This document shows positions 51,870 to 59,600 of a DNA stretch of 64,000 nucleotides, piece after piece (within the stretch, counting starts at the first letter, position 1; each line of letters opens with the position of its first letter). The notes beneath the pieces are model-generated. The model did not search any database and was not told the origin of the DNA. It was given only the letters and a program-made list of their open reading frames with translations. The position numbers and the translations under genes were made by a program. Source of the stretch: Variovorax sp. Root411 (GTDB taxonomy: Bacteria > Pseudomonadota > Gammaproteobacteria > Burkholderiales > Burkholderiaceae_C). The DNA is taken from positions 1 to 64,000 of the forward strand of contig NZ_LMDW01000006.1 of assembly GCF_001425205.1 (NCBI RefSeq), written 5' to 3'.

Positions 51870-53543
51870 ATGAAACACCTGAGCGGTCTTGATGCCACCT
51901 TCCTGCACATGGAAACGCCGGAAATGCCGATGCACGTGGGCTCCCTGAACGTGCTCGACCTGCCCAAGGGCTACAAGGGCGACTTCTACGAAGACGCCAA
52001 GAGCTTCATGGCCAGCCGCATCCACCTGGCCGACGTGTTCACGCGCAAGCTCGCGCTGATGCCCTTCGACATGAGCAACCCGGTGTGGGTCGAGGACGAC
52101 GACATCGACCTCGACTACCACGTGCGCCACATCACGCTGCCCAAGCCCGGCACCAACCGCCAACTGCAGCAGTACGTGGCGCGGCTGCATTCCGCGCTCA
52201 TTGACCGCAGCCGGCCGATGTGGGAGTTCTACATCATCGACGGCCTCAAGAGCGGGCAGGTGGCGCTCTACACCAAGGTGCACCATGCGGGCATCGACGG
52301 GCAGGCCGGCGTGGAAGTGGGCAAGGCCATCTTCGACCTCGAGGCCACCGGCCGCGTGGTGAAGCCGCCGCGTTCGCGCCCGCGCGGCAGCGGCTACCAG
52401 CTGGGCATGGCGGAGCTTGCGACCGCGGCGCTGCGCAACACCGCGCAGCAGTACGTGAAGCTCTTCAAGATGGCGCCGGCCATCGCGCGCGCCATCGGCG
52501 GGCTGGCCAAGCCCGACGAGAAGGCGGCCGAGAAGGACTCGGCCGCCGCGCCGAAGAAGTTCAATCTCTTCGCGCCGCGCACCTCGCTCAATGTGTCGAT
52601 CACCAACCAGCGCACCTTCGCCGGGCGCACCATCTCGCTGGCCGAGACCAAGTACATCGCCAAGCACTTCGGTGTGTCGCTCAACGACGTGGTCATGGCC
52701 ACGGTGTCGGGCGCGCTGCGCCACTACCTGGCCGACAACAACGAGCTGCCGGCCAAGCCGCTGGTGGCCGGCGTGCCGGTCAGCCTGCGCGAGGCCGGCG
52801 ACCAGACGGCCAACAACCAGGCCAGCATGATCCTCGTGAGCCTGGCCACCGACATCACCGATCCGGTGCAGCGGCTGAAGGCGATCAACGCATCGTCGAC
52901 CTCGTCGAAGTCGACCATGAACCGCTTCAAGGCGGTGATCCTCGATGACTTCCCGACCTTCGCCGCGCCCTGGCTGATGTCGGGCCTCGCGTCGATGGTG
53001 GGGCGCTCGGGCATCGTCAACCTGCTGCCGCCGGCGGCCAACGTGGCCATCTCGAACGTGGCCGGCGCGCCGTTCCCGATGTACTTCGCGGGCGCGCTCG
53101 TCACCTGCTACTACCCGGTGTCGATCGCCGGCCACGGCACGGCGCTCAACGTCACGGTGCAGAGCTACAACGGCCGCATGGACTACGGCCTGATCGCCTG
53201 CCGCCGCGCCGTGCCCGACATCACCGAGATCGGCGACTACCTGCTGGCCGAGCACAAGCTGCTGATGGAGCTGACGCAGAAGCATCCGGCGGCCGCCGGT
53301 GCGGCGCCCGCGCCGGTGCCGGCGAAGATGGCCGAAGACCCGTCGGACGAGGCCGCGCCCGCGCCCGTTGCCGCGAAGAAGAAGCCTGCCGCGCGCAAGA
53401 AGGCGCCGGTCAAGGCCGTGGCGAGGAAGGCTCCGGTGAAGGCTGCCGTGAAGAAGGCGCCCATCAAGGTCGCGCCCAAGCCACCGGCCCGCAAGGCCGC
53501 ACCGGCCAAACGCTCCGGCACCCCCCGGGCCGCTGCGGCATGA
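51870..53543 (+). CDS. Wax ester synthase/diacylglycerol acyltransferase with a Lys/Ala-rich C-terminal tail
   Basis: 557 aa; upstream AGGAGA. The active-site motif HHAGIDG lies at 138-144 and is preceded by the N-terminal LSGLDATFLHMET typical of WS/DGAT. The second-half signature LNDVVMATVSGALRHYL is also present. It esterifies acyl-CoA with fatty alcohol or diacylglycerol at the inner membrane or a lipid granule. The catalytic part ends near 470. The last 60 or so residues are a histone H1-like tail of repeated A/K/P/V units (KKKPAARKKAPVKAVARK and similar), absent from textbook WS/DGATs. The next two genes encode granule-type proteins with the same tail style. Confidence 0.9.
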   Translation: MKHLSGLDATFLHMETPEMPMHVGSLNVLDLPKGYKGDFYEDAKSFMASRIHLADVFTRKLALMPFDMSNPVWVEDDDIDLDYHVRHITLPKPGTNRQLQQYVARLHSALIDRSRPMWEFYIIDGLKSGQVALYTKVHHAGIDGQAGVEVGKAIFDLEATGRVVKPPRSRPRGSGYQLGMAELATAALRNTAQQYVKLFKMAPAIARAIGGLAKPDEKAAEKDSAAAPKKFNLFAPRTSLNVSITNQRTFAGRTISLAETKYIAKHFGVSLNDVVMATVSGALRHYLADNNELPAKPLVAGVPVSLREAGDQTANNQASMILVSLATDITDPVQRLKAINASSTSSKSTMNRFKAVILDDFPTFAAPWLMSGLASMVGRSGIVNLLPPAANVAISNVAGAPFPMYFAGALVTCYYPVSIAGHGTALNVTVQSYNGRMDYGLIACRRAVPDITEIGDYLLAEHKLLMELTQKHPAAAGAAPAPVPAKMAEDPSDEAAPAPVAAKKKPAARKKAPVKAVARKAPVKAAVKKAPIKVAPKPPARKAAPAKRSGTPRAAAA

Positions 53544-53552
53544 TCGGCGCAC

Positions 53553-53626
53553 GGGGCCCGGCCTGCAGAAAATTGGGGCAGTTGGACTAGTTTTCCGACC
53601 GTTCTAGTTTTTCAGGCCTAGGCCCC
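53553..53626. promoter_or_regulatory. Nested inverted repeat upstream of the phasin-like gene
   Basis: GGGGCC-C-GGCCTG (53553-53565) pairs with CAGGCC-TA-GGCCCC (53613-53626). Inside it lie ACTAG (53586-53590) and CTAGT (53604-53608), and the direct repeat CTAGTTTT (53587, 53604). Located 78 bp before the ATG at 53704, it could be a terminator for the wax synthase gene, an operator for the TetR regulator of this cluster, or both. Confidence 0.4.
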
Positions 53627-53703
53627 GCGGAAGAAGATAGGCCCATCGCGACAGACACATCCGTTTCCTTCGCGAGCCCATCAACTTCAAGGAAATCACC
53701 ACC

Positions 53704-54258
53704 ATGTCCACGCAAACCACCATCGCTTCGGCAGCCGTTCACGTCGTCGGCCAGTACAACGACGCCGGCAAGACCCTGGTCGGCGCCTACCGCACCGGCG
53801 TGCATCGCCTGCTGGGCGGCGCCGCTTCGCGCTACAGCGAGTTCCTCGGCAGCCGCCAGATTCCGCTGGTGAGCGAGCAGGTCAAGGCCAACCTGATCGG
53901 CGCGCAGGAAAAGATCAATGGTTTCCTGGCCAACCGCCTGGACATCGACACCAGCCGCATCGTGTCCGTGATGGACCGCGTTGCAGCCGGCACCACCAGC
54001 GGCATCGAAGCCGTTGCCGGCCGCGTGGCCCGCGTCGAATCGCCGGTCGCCACCTCGGTGATCAACGCACTGGGCGCGCTGAACCAGCCGATCGCCACCG
54101 TCTCGGTGCAGATCGCCGACAAGATCGCCGCCGGCACGAAGCAGATCGAAGCCCGCGTGAGCGGCGCCGAAGAAGCCAAGCCGGTTCGCACGGTGAAGGC
54201 CAAGGCCGCCGCCGCCAAGAAGCCGGTTCGCCGCGCTGCTGCCCGCAAGGCGGCCTGA
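53704..54258 (+). CDS. Phasin-like helical protein with Lys/Ala C-terminal tail
   Basis: 184 aa. Almost entirely amphipathic helix (SEQVKANLIGAQEKINGFLA, SVMDRVAAGTTSGIEAVAGR), resembling phasins that coat storage granules. The last 30 residues (KAKAAAAKKPVRRAAARKAA) are a basic Ala/Lys/Arg tail like those of PhaM, PhaF and histone H1. Located between the wax synthase and a PhaF/PhaI-type gene, it is probably a surface protein of wax/TAG or PHA granules with nucleoid affinity (inference). A terminator follows directly. I do not recognise a specific family with certainty. Confidence 0.6.
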   Translation: MSTQTTIASAAVHVVGQYNDAGKTLVGAYRTGVHRLLGGAASRYSEFLGSRQIPLVSEQVKANLIGAQEKINGFLANRLDIDTSRIVSVMDRVAAGTTSGIEAVAGRVARVESPVATSVINALGALNQPIATVSVQIADKIAAGTKQIEARVSGAEEAKPVRTVKAKAAAAKKPVRRAAARKAA

Positions 54259-54263
54259 CCCCG

Positions 54264-54294
54264 GGGCGCGTGAAAGCGCCCTTTTTCCTTTTTT
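54264..54294 (+). terminator. Rho-independent terminator after the phasin-like gene
   Basis: GGGCGC (54264-54269), loop GTGAAA, GCGCCC (54276-54281), then TTTTTCCTTTTTT (54282-54294). It lies 5 bp after the stop codon and 19 bp before the next ATG, so much of the message probably ends here, which fits high expression of a phasin alone. Confidence 0.88.
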
Positions 54295-54313
54295 CCGGCA
54301 TCTGGAGCACTGC

Positions 54314-54742
54314 ATGGCGACCCGTCCTGACGAAACTGCAAAGTTGAAGAAGAGGGCGGCGCCTGCGAAGAAGATACCGGCTGCCAGGAAGGCGCCCGCG
54401 GCAACGAAGAAGCCCGCGGAGCCCGGCAAGGCTGAAGTCTTGCTGCGCGCCGGCCTGAAGGCGCTGGACAACGTGCGCAACGACGTCGCCAAGCGTCAGG
54501 CCAACGTGATCGAAGGCCTGCTCGGCATCGGGCAGGGCAAGGTCCCCGGGCTCGACAGCTTCGGCATCCGCAAGTTCGAGGACGTGTTCGACCAGCGCGT
54601 CGCCACCGCCATGCAGCGCCTGGGCATGCCCGGCGCAGAAGAAGTGCAGGCCCTGCGCGACGAGGTCGCGCAACTGCGCGCACGCGTGGCGCAACTCGAA
54701 GGCACCGGTGCCGCCGCCCCCCGTGGCCGCGCCAAACGCTGA
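54314..54742 (+). CDS. PhaF/PhaI-type polyhydroxyalkanoate granule-associated protein
   Basis: 142 aa. An N-terminal basic Lys/Ala/Pro stretch (about 9-36) is followed by the granule-associated phasin core (LLRAGLKALDNVRNDVAKRQ) and the family signature FEDVFDQRVATAMQRLGMPG. It ends in a leucine-zipper-like coiled coil, EVQALRDEVAQLRARVAQLE. In pseudomonads PhaF binds both PHA granules and DNA; here the basic part is N-terminal instead of C-terminal. Supports a storage-granule role for the cluster. Confidence 0.8.
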   Translation: MATRPDETAKLKKRAAPAKKIPAARKAPAATKKPAEPGKAEVLLRAGLKALDNVRNDVAKRQANVIEGLLGIGQGKVPGLDSFGIRKFEDVFDQRVATAMQRLGMPGAEEVQALRDEVAQLRARVAQLEGTGAAAPRGRAKR

Positions 54743-55400
54743 GCGACAACCCGACAAGCCGGTTGTGGCCAGTTCCAACACCACACGCGACCGCATCCTG
54801 CAGGCCAGCCTCGCGCTGTTCAACGCGCAAGGCCTCGCGGCCGTGTCGACCCACAAGATCGCGGCCGAGATCGGCATCAGCCCGGGCAACCTGCACTACC
54901 ACTTCAAGGCCAAGCAGCTGATCGTCGAATGGCTGTTCCGGCGCTTCGAGCAGCGGCTCGAGGCCCTGAACGGTTCGTCGGCATCGATCGCCGCGATCGA
55001 CGACCTCTGGCTCGCGCTGCACCTGCGCTTCGAGGCCATCGATGAATACCGCTTCATCTACCGCGACATGGCCTTCCTGGCCAGCGAGTACCCGGCGCTG
55101 GGCCAGCGCGCGCAGGCTCTCACTGCGCAGAACCTGCTGGCCGCGCAAACGCTGTGCGAAGGCCTGGTGGCCTCGGGCGTGATCGAGACCAGCGCCGAAC
55201 AGGCCCGCATCCTGGCGCTGCAGATGGTTTTCACCACCACCTGCTGGCTGTCGTTCGAGCGGCTCGTGCCGGGGCGCGACGCGCTGGCGCAGGCCGACCC
55301 CGGGTTGGCGGCTTTCTACACGCTCACGCTGGTTTCTCCGTATGTTTCCAGCGAATCGAGGGCTTACCTCGATTACCTGAGGGGTAAATACCTCGGATAA
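54708..55400 (+). CDS. TetR-family transcriptional regulator of the granule cluster
   Basis: 230 aa if GTG 54708 is used, overlapping the PhaF-type gene by 35 bp; GTG 54765 is an alternative without overlap. TetR HTH: TRDRILQASLALFNAQGLAA, VSTHKIAAEIGISPGNLHYH, HFKAKQLIVEWLF. The ligand-binding half is helical. It is encoded in line with the wax synthase/phasin genes and the following hydrolase, and probably regulates them. Operator candidates include the nested repeat at 53553-53626. Confidence 0.85.
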   Translation: MPPPPVAAPNAERQPDKPVVASSNTTRDRILQASLALFNAQGLAAVSTHKIAAEIGISPGNLHYHFKAKQLIVEWLFRRFEQRLEALNGSSASIAAIDDLWLALHLRFEAIDEYRFIYRDMAFLASEYPALGQRAQALTAQNLLAAQTLCEGLVASGVIETSAEQARILALQMVFTTTCWLSFERLVPGRDALAQADPGLAAFYTLTLVSPYVSSESRAYLDYLRGKYLG

Positions 55401-55488
55401 ATGTCGCTGTCGTCCGACGGGTCATTGGTTCCGTCGCACTCATGTTCGTCTTGAAGCAGATAAAAACCACAAAGGAGCCATCCATCTC

Positions 55489-56268
55489 ATGACCACTGCC
55501 ACCTACGCCAAGGAACCCGTCGCACCGCCGTCGCGCCTGCTGCTGCTGGCCGAAGCCCGCGCGCTCTGGGAAACCGGCGCCGGCATCGCCATGTGGCCGC
55601 TGCTGCAGCTCACGCCGCGCGGCGACGGACACCCGGTGCTCGTGCTGCCGGGCCTGGTGGCGGGCGACGGTTCCACGCTGCTGCTGCGCCGCTACCTGTG
55701 CAGCCGCGGCTACGACGCGCACGGCTGGGGCCAGGGCCGTAACTTCGGTCCGCGCGAAGGCGTGGAAGACGCCATGGTCGAATTGCTGAAGAGCCTGCAC
55801 GACAACAGCGGCCAGAAGGTCAGCGTGATCGGCTGGAGTTTGGGCGGCGTGTATGCGCGGCTGCTGGCGTCTTCCTATGCGCCCATGATCCGCAACGTCA
55901 TCACGCTGGGCAGTCCGTTCTCCGGCAGCGCGCGCGCCACCAACGCATGGCGCGTGTACGAAGGCGTGAGCGGCCAGAGTTCGCACGACCCGCGCCGCAT
56001 GAAGTTCGTGCAGCCCACGCCGCCAGTGCCGACCACCTCGATCTTCAGCCGCACCGACGGTGTCGTTGCATGGCGCTGCAGCATCGAGAAGACCGGGCCG
56101 CAGTCCGAGAACATCGAAGTCGTCGCCAGTCACCTGGGACTGGGCGCGCACCCTGCGGTGCTCTATGCGGTGGCCGACCGGCTGGCGCAGCCCGAGGGCG
56201 AGTGGAAGCCCTTCAACCGCGGGCTGCTCGGGCCGCTGGTCTATCCGGATCCCGATCGCGATATCTGA
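55489..56268 (+). CDS. Alpha/beta hydrolase (lipase/esterase-like)
   Basis: 259 aa, preceded by AAAGGAG. Nucleophile elbow VIGWSLGGVYARLLA (Ser near 117), oxyanion region VLVLPGLVAGDGSTLLLRRY, Asp in SIFSRTDGVVAW, and His in VVASHLGLGAHPAVL. The motif order resembles cytoplasmic triacylglycerol or PHA depolymerase-type hydrolases, and there is no signal peptide. Adjacent to the wax synthase and phasins, it may mobilise the stored lipid (inference). Convergent with the P450 gene 15 bp away. Confidence 0.8.
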   Translation: MTTATYAKEPVAPPSRLLLLAEARALWETGAGIAMWPLLQLTPRGDGHPVLVLPGLVAGDGSTLLLRRYLCSRGYDAHGWGQGRNFGPREGVEDAMVELLKSLHDNSGQKVSVIGWSLGGVYARLLASSYAPMIRNVITLGSPFSGSARATNAWRVYEGVSGQSSHDPRRMKFVQPTPPVPTTSIFSRTDGVVAWRCSIEKTGPQSENIEVVASHLGLGAHPAVLYAVADRLAQPEGEWKPFNRGLLGPLVYPDPDRDI

Positions 56269-56283
56269 GCCCCGGCGGGCTTC

Positions 56284-59200
56284 TCAGCTTCCGGCCCACA
56301 CGTCCAGCACGTAGCGCTGGTCGGCGATCATCTTGTCCATCCACGCCGTGCTGTCGTGCCCGTGTTCGCGCGCGAGGTCGCTCAGCGTGCGCCGCACGTC
56401 GGGCTCCATGCGCGAGCCATCGCCGCACACGTACACCACCGCGCCCGCTTCCAGCAGCTTCCACACATCGGCGGCCTGCTCGCGGATCAGGTCCTGCACG
56501 TAGACCTTGCGCTCGCCCGCGCGAGAGAACGCGGTGTGCAGCTTCATCACGCCGCGGTGCGCCCAGGCCTGGAGTTCGTCGGCGTAGATAAAGTCCTGCT
56601 CGGGATGGCGGCAGCCGAAGAACAGCAGCGCCTCGCCGAGCGGATTACCTCCTTCGATCTGTGCTGCGCGCTCCTGCAGGAAGCCGCGGAACGGCGCGAG
56701 GCCGGTGCCCGGTCCGACCATGATGAGCGGCCGGCTTGCATCCTCCGGCAGCCGGAAGCCCTCGGCCGTGGTCTCGCGCACCACGCCGTGGACCGTGTCG
56801 CCGGCTTCGGCACGCGCCAGGAAGTTGGAGCACACGCCCTCGAAGGTGCCGGTGCCCGACTTGGCCGGGCCGCTCACCACGCCCACCGTCACGCTGCACT
56901 TGCCCGGCGTCATCGTCGGGGAGGAAGAGATCGAGTAGTAGCGCGGCGACAGTGGCGACAGCATTTCGAGGAACACCGCGAACGGCACCTGGCAGGCGCG
57001 ATGTTCTTCCAGCAGGTCGAGCAACGACTTGCGCTTGTGCAACACCTCGGCCTTGTACGTTGCCTGCGAAGCCTCGTCGCTGCCCGACAGCGCCGCGAGC
57101 TTGGGTTTGGTGAAAGGGCACTCGGTGTACGCCGCGAGCGTGGCGATCTGCTTGCGCGTGGCCACGTCCTGCAGCTCGACGTAGTCACCCAGCAACCGGT
57201 CGACCGCGATCACCTGCTCCACCGGCAGCGCCGCCTTGCGGCCCGCGCCCGCATGCAGGCGCACGTGGGCCGTGCGGTCGAAGCCGAAGCGCGCCATCGT
57301 GCGTTCGACCTGGGCCGGGCCATTGCGCGGCACCACGCTCAGGTGATCGCCGGCGCGGTAGGCCACGCCCTCGGGCAGCATCAGCTCGACGTGGCGCGTG
57401 GAGCGGCCCGCTTCCCCGTTGCCGCCGTTCTGCAGCTCGCGGTTCTCGATCACCCGCAGCGCCACCGCGCCCAGCGCGTCGACGATCGCGTTCTTCTGCG
57501 GCGGCGGCAGCTCCTCGAGCGTGTAGAGCGGCTCGCTCTGCGCGGGCGTGTCGGCGCCGGTCTTGATGCCGAAGGCCTTCACCAGCTCGGGCCACAGCGC
57601 ATCGCTCCAGTCCTGGAAGGCGCCGTCCATGTCTTCGCGCGCATCGCCTTCGCCGCGCGGATGCACGCGCGTGGCGCCGAGCGCTTCGAGCCGTTCGTCG
57701 ATGCGGCGCGGCACGGCCTGGTAGGTGGCAGCCCAGTCGGTGTTGCCGCAGCCGAACACGCTGAAGCGCACGCCGTTGAGCGAGTCGTCGGCCTTGTCGA
57801 GCCAGCGATGGAACTCGGCCGCGTTGTCGGGTGCCACGCCGTTGTACGAGGCGCAGACGATGGCGACCGCGCCGTTGGCCGGCAGCCGCTCGGCATAGTC
57901 GTCGAGCGAGGCCAGCTGCGTGGAGAAGCCGCGCATCTCGCCGGCCTCGGCCAGCTGCCGCGCGAGGTCTTCGGCCGTGCCGAGGTTGGAGCCCTGCAGC
58001 ACCAGCAGCGAGGTGCCGTGGCGCGCCGCCTGCGGCTTGCGCTGTGCAGGCTGCGTGGGCTGCACGGGCGCGGCGGCCGCGTCGCTCATGTTGCCGCGCG
58101 GGCGCGTGGCCGGGTCGCGCAGCAGCGCCTTGATCTTGAAATTCTCGGGCTTGATCGTCAATGCTTCCTTGATCTTCAGCTTGTAGCCCGTGTGATCGAC
58201 GAGGTTGAAGCGCTGCAGGATCATGCCCAGCGTGAGCACCGCCTCCTGCAGGGCGAACTGCCGCCCGATGCAGGCGCGCTGCCCGTTGCCGAAGGGCTTG
58301 AAAGCGTTCACCGGCCGCTCGCGCTCGGCCTCGCGGCTGAAGTGGTCGGGGTTGAACTGGTCGGCATCCTCGCCCCAGATGCCCTTGTCGCGATGCAGCG
58401 CGAGCGCATGCATGATGACCATGTTGTTCTTCTTGATCGTGTACAGCCCGCCGATCTTCGTGTCTTCCTTGGCGCGCATCGAGATCGCGGGCGCGGTCGG
58501 GTACAGGCGCAGCGACTCCTTCAGCACCTGCATCACGTACTGCAGCCGGTTGACCTGCGCGTAGGTCGGCTTCTGCGTGGTGTCGGGGCCGAACACGTTG
58601 TCCACCTCAGCCTGCGCCTTGGCCATGGCCTCGGGGTTGTTCAGCAGGAAGTAGATGGCGAACGAGAGCAGGCCGCTGGTGGTTTCGTGCCCCGCGATGA
58701 GGAATTCGATGCACTCGTCGCGGATCATCTTGTCGGTGAGCTGCTCGCCGCTCTTCTTGTCCACGCCCGCGATCATGTAGCTCAACAGGTCGGGCTTGGT
58801 GGCGATGTCGGCGCCGCTCGCGCGCCGCTCCTCGATGATGTCTTCCACCATCTTGTGCATGAAGCGGATGTCCTTGCGCTGCTGCGCGAGCTCCTTCTTC
58901 AGCATCAGCTCTTCCAGCGGCAGGCCGCGGCGGTTCTGCACCGTCTCCAGCGTGCGCACCATCGCATCGACGAAAGGATGGAAGCCCTCGCGGTAGAACG
59001 AATTGAAGCGGTAGCCGAAGCCGCACAGGCCGATGGTGTCGAGCGTGAGCGCGGTCATGTCGCGCACCACATCCACCTCTTCATCGAAGTTCAGCCGCTC
59101 CCACTTGGTGACCAACTGCCCCGCGATGTCCAGCATCATCGGGTGGTAGGCCTGCATCGCGCGCTGGCTGAAGTTGGCCAGCAGGATGTTGTGCGGCTTC

Positions 59201-59502
59201 GACCAGGTCTCCTCGTGCGTGTCCGAAGTGAACAGTCCGTGCGACGCGGCACGCAGCCGGCGCAGCGCGCCGCGCGTGCTCTTGTCGAAGCGCGCTTCCT
59301 CGCAGAGTTCGTCCACCAGCGCGGGCGACGAGACCACGATCACCGGCATGCCCGGCATGTCCAGCCAGTAGATGCCGCCGAGGTCCTGCGCGATCTTCCA
59401 CATGTCGAGCACGGGGGAGTCGGAGCCGATCGACAGCAGGTTGCCGACGAAAGGTTTCTTCGCCGGATGCGGGATCGGGTGGAGCGAGTTTTTGCCTGCC
59501 AT
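56284..59502 (-). CDS. Self-sufficient cytochrome P450/NADPH-P450 reductase fusion (CYP102, P450 BM3 type)
   Basis: 1072 aa from ATG 59502 (MAGKNSLHPIPHP); 24 extra upstream codons are not conserved. The haem domain (1 to about 475) shows the I-helix AGHETTSG (270-277), ExxR ESLR (329-332) and the haem loop FGNGQRACIG with ligand Cys411. After a linker, the FMN domain begins LLVLQGSNLGTAEDLARQLA (about 515), followed by FAD and NADPH domains (YYSISSSPTM, MVGPGTGLAPFRGFLQER, FFGCRHPEQDF, VYVCGDGSRM). It hydroxylates fatty-acid-like substrates near the terminus with NADPH and O2. Phe91 matches BM3 Phe87, but BM3 Arg47 and Tyr51 align with Met52 and Val56, so carboxylate anchoring differs. Confidence 0.95.
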   Translation of the reverse strand: MAGKNSLHPIPHPAKKPFVGNLLSIGSDSPVLDMWKIAQDLGGIYWLDMPGMPVIVVSSPALVDELCEEARFDKSTRGALRRLRAASHGLFTSDTHEETWSKPHNILLANFSQRAMQAYHPMMLDIAGQLVTKWERLNFDEEVDVVRDMTALTLDTIGLCGFGYRFNSFYREGFHPFVDAMVRTLETVQNRRGLPLEELMLKKELAQQRKDIRFMHKMVEDIIEERRASGADIATKPDLLSYMIAGVDKKSGEQLTDKMIRDECIEFLIAGHETTSGLLSFAIYFLLNNPEAMAKAQAEVDNVFGPDTTQKPTYAQVNRLQYVMQVLKESLRLYPTAPAISMRAKEDTKIGGLYTIKKNNMVIMHALALHRDKGIWGEDADQFNPDHFSREAERERPVNAFKPFGNGQRACIGRQFALQEAVLTLGMILQRFNLVDHTGYKLKIKEALTIKPENFKIKALLRDPATRPRGNMSDAAAAPVQPTQPAQRKPQAARHGTSLLVLQGSNLGTAEDLARQLAEAGEMRGFSTQLASLDDYAERLPANGAVAIVCASYNGVAPDNAAEFHRWLDKADDSLNGVRFSVFGCGNTDWAATYQAVPRRIDERLEALGATRVHPRGEGDAREDMDGAFQDWSDALWPELVKAFGIKTGADTPAQSEPLYTLEELPPPQKNAIVDALGAVALRVIENRELQNGGNGEAGRSTRHVELMLPEGVAYRAGDHLSVVPRNGPAQVERTMARFGFDRTAHVRLHAGAGRKAALPVEQVIAVDRLLGDYVELQDVATRKQIATLAAYTECPFTKPKLAALSGSDEASQATYKAEVLHKRKSLLDLLEEHRACQVPFAVFLEMLSPLSPRYYSISSSPTMTPGKCSVTVGVVSGPAKSGTGTFEGVCSNFLARAEAGDTVHGVVRETTAEGFRLPEDASRPLIMVGPGTGLAPFRGFLQERAAQIEGGNPLGEALLFFGCRHPEQDFIYADELQAWAHRGVMKLHTAFSRAGERKVYVQDLIREQAADVWKLLEAGAVVYVCGDGSRMEPDVRRTLSDLAREHGHDSTAWMDKMIADQRYVLDVWAGS

Positions 59503-59600
59503 GGTCTTGTTGTGCCTTTGGAGTGGACCCGCTTCGGATACCGGGGTATGGAAGCCGGAGTATCCCGACGGCATGAGGGGCGGGCAGGACGGGGTTTCCC

